Source: Climacteris rufus (lineage: Eukaryota; Chordata; Aves; Passeriformes; Climacteridae). From it: a stretch of DNA of 64,000 bases. The stretch is taken from contig VZRZ01000509.1 in assembly GCA_013398175.1 (NCBI GenBank), positions 1,812,296-1,876,295 on the forward strand, written 5' to 3'. This document shows, piece after piece, positions 47,901 to 54,500 of this stretch; within the stretch, counting starts at the first letter, position 1, and each line of letters opens with the position of its first letter. The translations under genes were made by a program, and so were the position numbers. The notes beneath the pieces were generated by a model, which ran no database searches, was not told where the DNA came from, and saw only the letters and a list, made by a program, of their open reading frames with translations.

Positions 47901-50477
47901 TTGCCCAAGGAAATCAGAGCATGAGCTAATGCCATGGAGCAAAGCACCACGGCAGGGCTGTGCCCAGGACTGCCCTGCCACAGACACTCGAGGGCAGGCA
48001 GGATCCAGAAGGCAGCCACTGGGGCTGCAGCCAGGACACGTTTAGATGTGAATCAGATCAACACCTAAAATAGGAACAGCTGCAAGAGGCAGAGTTTGTG
48101 GTGAGATGGGGAGTTTAGCATGTGACCAAGGATTTTTTTGGTTACAGTTTCCCTGTGAAATACATGGAAGGGAGGGCTCTGTTCAGTGTATCAGTTCAGC
48201 ACCAGTGCAGCACTCTTGAGAGTGCTCCAGAGTGATCCGTGCTCATAATTTGTGTATGAACCCATGCCCTGCAGCCTATCTTGCACCTTTTTATTCCTTT
48301 GAAAAAAAAAAAAAGAGATAAGCTATGCAATCTAGGAACAAGGCAAGCTGCTCTCTTGGAAGTTCATTACCTCTTTATTATTCTCCTTAACAGATTCAGA
48401 AGGCTGCCTCAGCTGCCTGCACTGAGCTAGAAGGCCGCAAAGGCACCATCTCCCAGTATTTCACGACCTTACACTGTCCCGTGTGTGATGAACTGACCCA
48501 GTATGGGATCTGTAACAAATGCAGAAGTCAGCCACAGCATGTGGCAGTGATTCTCAACCAAGAAATCCGAGAGTTGGAGCGCAAGCAAGAACAGCTGGTC
48601 CAGGTACGGTTAAAGCCTTGTCAGCTGTCTGTCAGCAAAAGACAAGGGCTGAAATTTCGAAGCAGTGTGTTACTGAATGCTCCCAGCAGAAATGGGAAGT
48701 ACAGTCCAGGTGTTAAATGTGCTGCAGCTTGTTTGCTTTTCCCATTGCTGTCAAAGGCAGCATAGCAGCTGTCACTCTCCTAGGCTTTGTGGAAAGCTGT
48801 GGGCAAAGGGGGGAATCAGAACAGAAGATGCTCTTCTCATTTTCTTCTGATTTTTAAGTGTCTTACATGGTTTGTGGGTTGCTTTTAATAATGACAGTGA
48901 TGGAGAGCTGTGAGAGCGTTAAAGATTCACCTTTTTTGCATTAAAATAACAGATGATTTTCTAGAAACAAAAATGTTTGGGCCAGAAAATGGATTTATTT
49001 ATAAGATGGATGTGGTTTAGTTTGGGGGTTTTCTTCTTACCTTTCTTCTCGATAGGAATTTTCCAAGCTGCTTTTTCCCCTTGAGCTAGAAGTCAATTAA
49101 GAGGGAAGCTGACTGTGCTCATGAATATATTACAGCAAAGCCTTACAATGCCTCCCCTTGTGGAAACATATGCATACCCTCACCTAATTGTCATACTGTC
49201 ATATTTTATAATTAATAAACATTTTAGTTAAAATTTATTTTTAGCACTAGCACATGAACCATTTTAAAGACTTGTCTGAATTTCAGGGATATAAATGTTC
49301 CCAAATGTAAGCATTGATTTGATTGGTTCTCATGGGGTGGCCAAAAATCCACTGTAATTCACTATTCATAAATATTTCATTACTAAGGTCTGGACTTCCT
49401 GCTGTACTTTGTAATATTTGTTTTTATCTGCATTGTAAATGGCAATAAGTAAGGAGATGCATGTTCTGCAGTTTTCCTGGGCTACTCTGAACCCTTTGCA
49501 CTGCTCTTGTTCTGGAATAAATCAGAACTTGGCAGACTGATCCATCTCCACAGAAGGATCAGTGGGTTTGATTAGAACATTCTCTTGTCCCTGCAACACA
49601 CAACAGCTCAACAAGGCCTGGGATCATGTCCCAGCCAGTGTTTGATGTCTCTGTAAGAGCATCTGTCTTCCTTTACTTTGAAGGCATAGATATCCTTCAC
49701 AGCTTAATTTTTTTTGCCCTCTGAGATGATAAACATGCTGGAGCCAGCAGAAAACTGATATAACACTGAGCTGTACATTATTTTAAACCACATTCAAAAA
49801 AATCAGGATTGATTGACTCTGACTAGGTAAAACTGTAGTTAAAGCTTATTTTGAAATTAGTCATTTATTTAAAGTCCCTTTTCTCTGCAGAGAATAACTG
49901 CAGGATAAGAGTTTTGTCTTTTTTCACAAAGAAACTTTTATGTAGGATAAGTTTATCACAAATAGATCACACTGCCCTGCTTAAATCCACTCAACTTATT
50001 TACCTTGTTTTTTCAAATGCCACCACATGCAAGTAGAACTTAATTAGCAGGACTGAAACCTGAGCTGTAGAGTCCTGCTGTTGATCTGTGCCCAGTTCGT
50101 GGTGGGTGATGCTGGCAGCCACCCACCAGGGGCCAAATGAGCGCATGGCAGCGGCCAGCAAGGCTGAAGCAGAGGAGGGAACTGCTCTGGGTCCCTCCAT
50201 GTTGGGGAAGAGCTCAGTGCAGAAGGGCTGTGCCTGTTCTGCTGCTACAGTCTTGAGGACTTTGTAGTCCCAATTCGTTTCTGCCTTGCTGGTGTAGTTT
50301 AAAATAATCTGCTTTGCTTTTTTTCATGCAATCCAGATATGCAAGAACTGCACAGGCTGCTTTGATCGGCAGATCCAGTGTGTCTCCCTCAACTGCCCAG
50401 TGCTCTTCAAGCTCTCCAGAGTAAGCAGAGAACTGTCAAAGGCACCCTATCTCCGCCAGCTACTTGACCAGTTTTAA
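1994..50477 (+). CDS. REV3L: REV3L, DNA polymerase zeta catalytic subunit (22 exons, 5' part outside window)
   Basis: Catalytic subunit of the translesion polymerase Pol zeta, which extends primers past DNA lesions in the nucleus together with REV7/MAD2L2, POLD2, POLD3 and REV1. Joined CDS: 1994-2231, 5126-5265, 7737-11934, 12313-13304, 13911-13993, 15029-15154, 16672-16864, 19351-19462, 28387-28502, 33449-33567, 34198-34316, 35257-35398, 39267-39511, 40481-40589, 41449-41655, 42284-42393, 43409-43523, 44684-44821, 45517-45707, 46750-46996, 48394-48603, 50337-50477. All phases agree and give 2,762 complete codons plus TAA, out of roughly 3,100 residues in vertebrate orthologues. Seen directly: both REV7-binding motifs, DFQSLYPS (motif A), NFTFGYTAANFSG (motif B), YGDTDS (motif C), and two C-terminal cysteine modules. 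The exonuclease acidic residues are missing, as expected for a polymerase without proofreading. The family assignment rests on near-continuous similarity to vertebrate REV3L as I know it. The N-terminal exons lie upstream. Confidence 0.97.
2232..5125 (+). other. REV3L intron after window exon 1
   Basis: No gene or recognisable mobile element. Contains an A-rich run near 4889-4906 and a short doubled aaatctcagt near 5003-5023. Confidence 0.75.
5126..5265 (+). CDS. REV3L: REV3L window exon 2
   Basis: This 140-base exon encodes SAGKNMHRSSTEEDSSSEEE, then MEWSGNN and LSIPQLDGTADENG. It is an acidic, serine-rich, probably disordered stretch matching the HRSSTE...EEMEWS...LSIPQLDGTADEN block of vertebrate REV3L. 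Acceptor tttcctctag, donor gtaagt. It completes the Arg codon begun in the previous exon and leaves one base for the Asp at the start of the giant exon. Confidence 0.95.
5266..7736 (+). other. REV3L intron after window exon 2
   Basis: AT-rich unique-looking sequence; short ORFs only. Nothing recognised. Confidence 0.75.
7737..11934 (+). CDS. REV3L: REV3L giant central exon (4,198 bases)
   Basis: Single exon of 1,398 complete codons, close in size to the unusually large central exon of mammalian REV3L. It encodes a mostly disordered Ser/Lys-rich region. Landmarks: QAAHYMFFPSVVLSNCL near 8505-8555; a strongly conserved block KLPPVIIKYIIINRFRGRKN (about 9050-9110) typical of the DUF4683 region shared with NEXMIF; a very basic stretch (TPKKSHKRKAKHKSTKKKAG, about 9268-9327) equivalent to the positively charged domain; SDDSPIFFSDPGFESCYSLE near 11020-11080; and REV7-binding motif 1 (ILKPLMSPP, 11804-11830). 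Acceptor cattt­cag-type at 7736; donor gtactg at 11935. The reading frame stays open 34 bases into the intron before a stop, so intron retention would truncate the polymerase before its catalytic domain. Confidence 0.97.
11804..11830 (+). other. REV3L: REV7/MAD2L2-binding motif 1 in REV3L
   Basis: The peptide ILKPLMSPP fits the HORMA seat-belt consensus (two hydrophobic residues, any, Pro, three any, Pro, Pro) of the first human REV3L-REV7 interaction site. It is followed by the conserved SREEIMATLLDHDLAE segment. It tethers REV3L to REV7, which bridges to REV1. Residues are read directly; the binding function is inferred from the mammalian protein. Confidence 0.9.
11935..12312 (+). other. 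REV3L intron (378 bases)
   Basis: Short intron between the two large exons; donor gtactg, acceptor ttcttcacag. Nothing else seen. Confidence 0.85.
12313..13304 (+). CDS. REV3L: REV3L window exon 4
   Basis: A 992-base exon. It begins with the conserved block EIGGRLLTVETRLPNDLLEF and EGDFSLEGLRLWKTAFSAMT, carries REV7-binding motif 2 (12530-12556), then a weakly conserved linker with an eight-glutamate run (12938-12961) followed by the conserved YYVNYSSPDSPVLPPWQQ. Acceptor ttcttcacag, donor gtaaat. A GTG inside it (12338) could be mistaken for a start, but the exon is internal and codes from 12313. Confidence 0.96.
12530..12556 (+). other. REV3L: REV7/MAD2L2-binding motif 2 in REV3L
   Basis: The peptide VIMPCKCAP matches the same seat-belt consensus as motif 1 and is identical to the second REV7-binding site of human REV3L as I recall it. 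With motif 1 it allows two REV7 molecules per REV3L. Both sites are intact here, so the Pol zeta/REV7 assembly interface appears conserved. Confidence 0.85.
12938..12961 (+). repeat. Coding GAG/GAA run (eight Glu) in REV3L
   Basis: Eight consecutive Glu codons (six GAG, two GAA) in the acidic linker. Mammals have a mixed Asp/Glu stretch here. The purine trinucleotide run could vary in length between individuals. Confidence 0.85.
13305..13910 (+). other. REV3L intron (606 bases)
   Basis: Contains a short ACACAC/GCAC-rich stretch at about 13332-13357. No gene. Confidence 0.85.
13911..13993 (+). CDS. REV3L: REV3L window exon 5
   Basis: An 83-base exon encoding EPKAQKLTHKRGSNTDGLRR and VLLNTQMK, a conserved basic segment just before the polymerase fold. 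Acceptor atgtttacag, donor gtaaat; ends in phase 0. Confidence 0.95.
13994..15028 (+). other. REV3L intron (1,035 bases)
   Basis: Small TA/TG alternating tract near 14326-14350; otherwise unremarkable. Confidence 0.85.
15029..15154 (+). CDS. REV3L: REV3L window exon 6
   Basis: Exactly 42 codons, phase 0 at both ends. It encodes NQFAALGAPKKEISQIEGPS, then LNNTYGFKVSVENLREAKSL, the entry into the family-B polymerase N-terminal/exonuclease-like fold. Acceptor cccaataag, donor gtaatt. Confidence 0.95.
15155..16671 (+). other. REV3L intron (1,517 bases)
   Basis: No gene or repeat recognised. Confidence 0.8.
16672..16864 (+). CDS. REV3L: REV3L window exon 7, start of exonuclease-like domain
   Basis: Encodes LTLISMELHARTRRDLEPDP, then EFDPICALFYCISSD, the first segment of the exonuclease-like domain. 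The position of the catalytic Asp of the ExoI DxE motif is Met (ISMEL), so proofreading chemistry is absent. Acceptor ttgttgctag is good. The donor after 16864 reads gttcct, very far from consensus (see findings), although phase and the next exon fit perfectly. Confidence 0.92.
17317..17844. mobile_element. Non-autonomous hAT-type DNA transposon (528 bp)
   Basis: Terminal inverted repeats CAGTGATACTCAACCT (left) and the complement of AGGTTGAGTACCACTG (right) match at 15 of 16 positions and resemble hAT termini (CAGTGGTTCTCAACCT type). Flanking 8-bp direct repeats GTTTAGAC (17309-17316) and GTTTAGGC (17845-17852) differ at one base; 8 bp is the hAT target-duplication size. Subterminal GTGGCTCT occurs near both ends. 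No transposase ORF; the inside is GC-rich. I cannot name the subfamily. Confidence 0.85.
17858..17998. repeat. Poly-A run and duplicated flank around a single N
   Basis: A long A run is followed by a 33-base segment at 17908-17940 (ccccaaaagaatcctctttc...) and then an N, another A run and a near-copy at 17966-17998 (ccccaaagtagtcctctttc...). This is probably an assembly artefact at a homopolymer rather than biology. Confidence 0.6.
19351..19462 (+). CDS. REV3L: REV3L window exon 8
   Basis: A 112-base exon encoding SRDQAPLLTRSGVTGLEVSY and ATDERTLFQEVVNIVKR, part of the inactive exonuclease-like domain. Acceptor ttttattttctag, donor gtagca; the terminal AG pairs with the A of the next exon to make Arg. 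Confidence 0.95.
19463..28386 (+). other. REV3L longest intron in the window (8.9 kb)
   Basis: Open frames are all under 140 codons on either strand and resemble nothing I know. It contains an A-run with one N at 22695 and a CR1 3' fragment at 27322-27377. No RNA gene recognised. Confidence 0.7.
27322..27377 (-). mobile_element. CR1 3'-end fragment
   Basis: agaatcacagaatcatcaag, then gttggaaagcacactaaaga and tcatttagtccaacc, match the reverse complement of the avian CR1 3' end. The 5' extent to the right is uncertain. Confidence 0.8.
28387..28502 (+). CDS. REV3L: REV3L window exon 9, degenerate ExoII region
   Basis: Encodes YDPDILLGYEVQMHSWGYLL, then QRAAALNVDLCQMISRVP. This aligns with the ExoII region of B-family polymerases, but the catalytic Phe-Asp is replaced (MHSWGY). 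Acceptor ctctctag, donor gtaagt. It follows the longest intron in the window (8.9 kb). Confidence 0.96.
28503..33448 (+). other. REV3L intron (4.9 kb)
   Basis: Open frames up to 173 codons (29591-30112) look like chance: no known domain, and overlapping frames on both strands. Nothing else recognised. Confidence 0.7.
33449..33567 (+). CDS. REV3L: REV3L window exon 10
   Basis: Encodes DEKKENRFATELDEYGADTM, then SEINIVGRIVLNIWRMMRHE, still in the exonuclease-like domain. Acceptor gtctttag, donor gtaaag; ends in phase 0. Confidence 0.96.
33568..34197 (+). other. REV3L intron (630 bases)
   Basis: T-rich tract near 33893; no other content. Confidence 0.85.
34198..34316 (+). CDS. REV3L: REV3L window exon 11
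   Basis: Encodes VNLTNYTFENVGFHVLHHRF, then PLFTFRVLSDWFDNKADVYR. Acceptor gtttttctag, donor gtaacg. Conserved TNYTFENV and PLFTFRVLSDWF blocks identify Pol zeta. Confidence 0.96.
34317..35256 (+). other. REV3L intron (940 bases)
   Basis: No gene or repeat recognised. Confidence 0.85.
35257..35398 (+). CDS. REV3L: REV3L window exon 12, end of exonuclease-like domain
   Basis: Encodes WKMVDHYVSRVRGNLLLLDK, then LDLIDRTSEMARLFGIQFLH and VLTRGSQ. The segment corresponds to the ExoIII helix and the link into the palm. Acceptor tttcacag, donor gtaaga. Confidence 0.96.
37070..38197 (+). mobile_element. CR1 retrotransposon copy with internal deletion
   Basis: Contains CR1 endonuclease-region sequence (gtgcatctacaccagtgcac, then agcatgggcaacaaacagga, near 37270-37308) joined directly to the late reverse-transcriptase region (tttatatctttattgatgat, then ctggacaagggg, from about 37324). 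It continues through the CR1 3' part to the terminal tgtttctatgattctatg at 38178-38195. Same strand as REV3L. All frames are broken, so it is a dead copy. The left boundary is approximate. Confidence 0.85.
39055..39102 (-). mobile_element. 48-bp CR1 3' tail with 13-bp flanking repeats
   Basis: ggatagaaaacatggttagg, then gttggaagggacctgaggat, is the reverse complement of a CR1 3' end. It is flanked by perfect direct repeats gatagaaaatata at 39042-39054 and 39103-39115. Confidence 0.75.
39267..39511 (+). CDS. REV3L: REV3L window exon 13 with polymerase motif A
   Basis: Encodes YRVESVMLRIAKPMNYIAVT through CVPLIMEPESRFYSNAVLVL, then DFQSLYPSIVIAYNYCFSTC. Asp at 39426-39428 is the metal-binding aspartate of motif A (DFQSLYPS, 39426-39449). 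The first ~165 bases are strikingly GC-rich in third positions; the rest is AT-richer like the neighbouring exons. Acceptor gtttgcag, donor gtaagt. Confidence 0.97.
39512..40480 (+). other. REV3L intron (969 bases)
   Basis: AT-rich; nothing recognised. Confidence 0.85.
40481..40589 (+). CDS. REV3L: REV3L window exon 14
   Basis: Encodes YDAFKFGCTSLRVPPDLLYQ, then IRHDITVSPSGVAFVK, between palm motif A and the fingers. Acceptor tctttcttag, donor gtaatg. Confidence 0.96.
40590..41448 (+). other. REV3L intron (859 bases)
   Basis: Nothing recognised. Confidence 0.85.
41449..41655 (+). CDS. REV3L: REV3L window exon 15 with fingers and motif B
   Basis: Sixty-nine codons, phase 0 at both ends. Encodes PSVRKGVLPRMLEEILKTRI, then MVKQSMKAYKHDKAVTRMLE and the motif B helix from 41587 (K-Y-I-A-N-F-T-F-G-Y-T-A-A-N). 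The catalytic Lys and Asn of the K-x3-N pattern are present. Leu, Val and Ser found in human Pol zeta are Tyr, Phe and Ala here. Acceptor tatggcag, donor gtaagg. Confidence 0.96.
41656..42283 (+). other. REV3L intron (628 bases)
   Basis: Nothing recognised. Confidence 0.85.
42284..42393 (+). CDS. REV3L: REV3L window exon 16, start of motif C
   Basis: Encodes IGDSIVHKARETLERAIKLV, then NDTKKWGAHVVYGDTD. Palm motif C starts at 42377 (YGDTDS) with the two catalytic aspartates. Its Ser codon is split by the next intron. Acceptor aactttgcag, donor gtaatt. Confidence 0.97.
42394..43408 (+). other. REV3L intron splitting motif C (1,015 bases)
   Basis: Interrupts the Ser codon of YGDTDS. Contains a homopolymer of about nine G near 42631-42640. 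No gene. Confidence 0.85.
43409..43523 (+). CDS. REV3L: REV3L window exon 17, end of motif C
   Basis: Completes motif C (S|MFVLLKG) and continues ATKEQSFKIGQEIAEAVTAT, then NPKPVKLKFEK. Acceptor ttctcgtag, donor gtaaaa. Confidence 0.96.
43524..44683 (+). other. REV3L intron with A/C-rich tract
   Basis: About 44487-44602 is low-complexity A-rich/C sequence (aaaaaaacccc-type). Otherwise nothing recognised. Confidence 0.8.
44487..44602. repeat. A-rich/C low-complexity tract
   Basis: Runs of A interrupted by CC and CCCC, with no G until near its end. It is about 80 bases upstream of the exon-18 acceptor and gives an artefactual open frame on the - strand. Confidence 0.75.
44684..44821 (+). CDS. 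REV3L: REV3L window exon 18, thumb with KKRY motif
   Basis: Forty-six codons, VYLPCVLQTKKRYVGYMYET, then LDQKDPVFDAKGIETVRRDS. KKRY and KGIET..RRD are family-B signatures contacting the primer-template duplex. Acceptor cattccag, donor gtaagg. Confidence 0.97.
44822..45516 (+). other. REV3L intron (695 bases)
   Basis: Nothing recognised. Confidence 0.85.
45517..45707 (+). CDS. REV3L: REV3L window exon 19, thumb
   Basis: Encodes ILECSIKLLFETRDISQIKQ, then YVQNQCMKLLEGKASMQDFI and FAKEYRGSSAYKPGACVPAL. Acceptor ggttgtaaag, donor gtaatg. Confidence 0.96.
45708..46749 (+). other. REV3L intron with diverged tandem duplication
   Basis: Begins with a ~51-base duplication (45729-45779 and 45780-45830, both starting gatcatagata and sharing tatgggta near the end). 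No gene. Confidence 0.8.
45729..45830. repeat. Diverged ~51-bp tandem duplication
   Basis: Copy 1 begins gatcatagatagttctatct; copy 2 begins gatcatagatattttttatc. Both end in ttatgggta. Divergence suggests an old local duplication. Confidence 0.75.
46750..46996 (+). CDS. REV3L: REV3L window exon 20 (GC-rich)
   Basis: Encodes RMLAYDRRSEPRVGERVPYV, then IVYGLPGLPLIQLVRRPMEV and LRLNATYYITKQILPPLARV, the end of the thumb. Mostly C/G in third positions, unlike exons 19 and 22. Acceptor tttttgcacag, donor gtgagt. The open - strand frame over this exon is a shadow. Confidence 0.97.
46997..48393 (+). other. REV3L intron (1.4 kb), GC-richer middle
   Basis: About 47750-48050 is GC-richer and open in both directions for ~110 codons. 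The frames overlap and contain no known domain; I treat them as non-coding. Confidence 0.75.
48394..48603 (+). CDS. REV3L: REV3L window exon 21 with CysA zinc module
   Basis: Seventy codons. CysA is C-x2-C-x8-C-x2-C at 48475-48522 (CPVCDELTQYGICNKC), the zinc ribbon of the C-terminal domain that contacts accessory subunits. It then encodes QPQHVAVILNQEIRELERKQ. The first 14 residues (IQKAASAACTELEGRKGTIS) are in the least conserved part of this exon. Acceptor ccttaacag, donor gtacgg. Confidence 0.97.
48604..50336 (+). other. REV3L last intron (1.7 kb)
   Basis: No gene or mobile element recognised. Confidence 0.8.
50337..50477 (+). CDS. REV3L: REV3L terminal coding exon with CysB [4Fe-4S] module
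   Basis: Encodes ICKNCTGCFDRQIQCVSLNC, then PVLFKLSRVSRELSKAPYLR, QLLDQF and the TAA stop at 50475-50477. CysB (50340-50396) has C-x2-C-x9-C-x4-C ligands plus an extra Cys. In B-family polymerases this module carries a [4Fe-4S] cluster that binds the POLD2/POLD3 accessory subunits. Acceptor gcaatccag. Confidence 0.98.
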   Translation: MCKNCTGCFDRQIQCVSLNCPVLFKLSRVSRELSKAPYLRQLLDQF

Positions 50478-51500
50478 ATGATCTGTGTTACAGGATTCCA
50501 GGTGCTATTTTTTTTTCTTCAGTGTTTACCACACTAAGACTATTGTGCATGGTGCTTTCTCAATTCTCACCTAGTCCAGGATTTCCATTTTAACTGTTGG
50601 GTCTATTATCTGAAGAATAATGAACACTTATCATAAATAAATTTGAAAAAACAACCCAACCCATTTGTTGATCTATGAATAGCTCACTTTTTAAGATGTA
50701 CAAATTTCTTCTTCCTTTCATGTTTCTAACATACTGTTTTATAATGCTGATGTTGAAATAGCTCTGTGTAACATCTTGTAAATCCATTTCAAAGTAGAAG
50801 TCAAGTTTACTTCCTGGAGGAAGGAGCACTGAAAACCTCTTGAACAGATAAAACCATTCGTGTGTGTTCTTGAACTGTCACTATCAAGACGTGTTACTTA
50901 CATATTATTCATTCACTTTATAATTTTGTCTGCGAAATATTTTGTAAATACACTTTTTTACTTTTCAAACAACTGAGTAAAATAATGTGCAATGACTTTT
51001 ATACAGATAATTTTAAAGTTGGTTGGTATATCTCCTCCTAAGTTTTGCTTGATTCCAAGTAGATTGTTACTTTGATCAGACTGTGCAAGCAGTAGTACCA
51101 TGTGTAGCATTTTGAAACATTATTTTCTAAAAATTGCTGTCTTGCTTTAGCTATTAATGGGGCATTGTGAGGAACTGTGCAAAGACATTTTTGTTACAAA
51201 CCTGTGGGACTGTTGCAATACTTTAAATATAAAATTTTATTCCATTTTTGCTTGTTTTGTATAGACATTTCTATTGCTTCTAAATATGCTTAAAATATTT
51301 TCTTTCCTTACATACTGTACAGTTAAATCTTATTTGCCACCATCTTGACAAAATGTGTATTTAGAATATTTGTATAACTGTATAAAATGGAAAAGGAATT
51401 ATGTGGTCAGTGCATTGTTTTCTAAACTGGAAATCATTTTGTTTTAGAAGTTAATAATGGAAACCATATTAAAGTTGAATAAAATGATATGGTAAAAAAT
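50478..51500 (+). other. REV3L: REV3L 3' untranslated region (end estimated)
   Basis: AT-rich non-coding sequence after the TAA stop. Possible proximal poly(A) signal aataaa at 50636-50641; strong distal pair attaaa (51468-51473) and aataaa (51478-51483). TGTAAATA at 50943-50950 matches the Pumilio-binding consensus. The cleavage site is estimated just after 51500. Confidence 0.65.
51468..51483 (+). promoter_or_regulatory. REV3L: Poly(A) signal pair, REV3L 3' end
   Basis: attaaa followed by aataaa within 16 bases, about 1 kb after the stop, followed by a T-rich tract from about 51500 that could serve as the downstream element. Confidence 0.65.
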
Positions 51501-54500
51501 TGTATTTTTTTTTTACTATTTACTTTCAATTTGTTCCCCTTGTCTGGCACACACAGTAATGTAAACAAGACTGCTCAAATAAGAGTTAAGAATCCACCCT
51601 CAGCTTTGGGATCTAAACCCTCAGCAGCAATTCTTGGAGGCCTTCCCCAAACCAGATGAGAAACATTTCCAGTTTTCCGTAAGTCTGAAACAGGACTGAG
51701 TTTTAAATTTAGAAGTCCAGAGTAGCTTTGAAAAATAGAAAAAAACTTCTTTATTTACATTAAGGAATCTGAGTGCCTTCTCCAGAGAAGAATTTATTAC
51801 AGTCAAGACACAAGTCAGGTCTGTTAAATTCCACATCATACAGTACAACATAAAACCCACACCAAGCAGAATAAAAACTATTAAATACATAATAAAATAT
51901 CCACAGATTGCAATGCACTTGTATGCAAAGTAACTAAAAAAAAATCGAGGCATAAAACTTAGCTTGCTCTTGCATTCAAGCATTGATCATGTACAGAATA
52001 AAAGTGCAAATGCCAAGAGTGTGAGTGCTTGCAGAACAGGCCAGCACTTGGCAGTGTCTGGGGATAAATAAAGTATTAAATGACACTTAGCTGCAAGAGA
52101 TTACCTTTCACACTGGAGCAGAGTGCTCATCTTCAACCCGTTCCTGGGTTTGTGGACAAAAATAGGGTTCTTATCAAATGCAGCTATCTAATCCCTGGAT
52201 TACAGCTCTTGCCCTTAACAGAGAGATGTTTGTTGTAGCACAAGCAGGGCAGTAGCAATGTAACTTCAAGTCATTTCAACCCCTAACATGGAAGTACTTA
52301 AGCCTTCTGGAGGACCTGTAACTTAAAATAGATCTGCACTGTAAACAGAGCCTCACTTTATATGCCAGGAAGCGATGTACTGTTACGGAAGGAAACGTAA
52401 ACATGTGAAAATTAACATTTGTTGACTAAAAATGAGCCTTGAGGAGCACCAAAATCCCAGAGCCTTGACCGTTGTGGGTACCTGGAATTGCCATGATCTG
52501 GAGTCACCAGTGGAAATGTCCTGGATAAAGTGCTTCAAGCATTTCATTTTCATTCAAGGGCAGTCCCTGCTATTAAAAGCAGGCTGGTGAGGGGATAAGC
52601 AAAACACTTTCTGTCAGTATATCCCATTTGAAGTCTGAGACCAGACTAAGACATTGAAGGCTCCAAGTCTTTGCTAAGATGATACTGAATTTAGATGTCA
52701 TCCAGCCAAAGGTCTCCACACCTCTATGGGATGTGATTCTGTATGGTACCATTCAAGATTATTCTTCACTTTCCACTGTCTTACAGCCCCTGCTTTTGGA
52801 TGCTTTATTCTGGGGAAAAGGCTGCTCTTACCATGGCATTCCAGCCTATTGCTCCATTCCTACTACACAGGCCTCTGGCTTTTTGAGGAAATAGGGATGA
52901 ATTCAATTTACTCACACAGGAATTAACACAGGCAGTTAAAAAAAATAACCTTTGTTTTGTGCAATATTTTTACATTTGTTGGGAAGACACTGGTCAGAAA
53001 CACAAATAAGTGTGTGCACGTTCAGTAGGTAACCTTCAAAGAGATTACAGCATATTTCCCAATGTGACTTCAATTTTCTGGGTTTTTTAGAACTGGATTA
53101 TGCAAACTACATAAAGTAAACAATCCATGTAAACGATCCCTGAGAAAAGTCTTCTGCGTAGGACATTCCAATCCGGAATTTCATCAAAAATCAGCATATG
53201 AATTGGGGGTGTTTAAAATCTTCCTGGTTGCCCAGTATCTTTTTTTAAATTATTTTCTTCTGGCAACATGATCTCAGGTGTGGGGACACTTTTTTTATAT
53301 TGACATCCACGGAGGTGAAGCCGGTGGATCACAGCTCCAGCAGGGAGCTGCCAGAGAACAGTTTCCATATCTTTCATTCCGTGTCCTGCACCTTCTCCCT
53401 CCCCCAGGATTTGTTCTCACCATCAGCTCACACCCCCGACTTTACACACACACAGAGCAGCATGCAAGAGGCAAAGGGGAAAAGAAAAAACAATGAAATG
53501 CAGGTTCCAGCTGCCCTATTCCTGCCATTCCCTCTGCCTACCACACTGTTTGTTTCCATGGCAAACCAACTAAGCACACAAGGCCTCACAGACTCACTCC
53601 TGGCACCTGTGCCTAGGCCAGGACTCGGCCTGGTATTTACAAGCATTTACCATTACTGTAAGCAAAGAGAACCCTCGTACCACAAGTGAAACAAGGCTTC
53701 ATTTTAAAGTGCAGGTTCATGAATTGCACTGGAAAAGATGCCACAGAAGGAATCTGGCAAAAACACAATGGCATTTAAGTGCCAACAGCACAGGGCAAGG
53801 GAAGCCCTGCAACATGACAAGATGCAAACAAAAAAATACACATTTTTCACTACAAGTTGATTCTGGCTTCTTACTAACTTCCCAGAAGAAAGGAAAAAGC
53901 CGTGTGATTCTAGACTGCACACTCAGGACAAGAGAGGGAACAAAAGCAGACCTGAAAATCCAGGAAACATCCAGGTTCTGCGCTATCTTACACCTAGAGC
54001 TCTTTTGTTAGTAAATGAAACCTCTTAGCCACAAAAATACTAATAAAAGTGCAAAGTTAAAAACTGCAAACATTCTGATCACACAGACTTAAAAAAATAC
54101 TTAACAAATTTGGAGTTCCAGGTCGACAAATGGCAAGATAGCTGTTCAGAGACAGATTTTGCCATTTGCTGCTACTTTATTTTTTTTTTTGCTCTTACTG
54201 GGAGGGTTCACTGGCATGGCTGCTCCTGCCCAGGGCTTCCTGCTCAGCAGCAGTGAACCTCCACATACAAACCACAGCTGCTGCACTAGGAAGAGTCTGT
54301 CTCCATGGCATCCCCCAAAGAAGCAAAACCCAAATGTTACCAATCCAACTGGCCAGGGACAGGTACAACTGGAAAGGATTGTCTCATTGATAATTCCCTC
54401 TCCTCAAATGTTCATTGTAACACATTACTATGGGAAAGCCAGGAAGCCAGAGCAGTTGCTATAACCTTAATTTAAACAGCTGGCTTAAAAATACCGTTTA

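Noticed and set aside
47709..48045. ~90-110-codon frames on both strands between REV3L exons 20 and 21
   Set aside because: Open on both strands because of local GC composition; no domain, no splice context.
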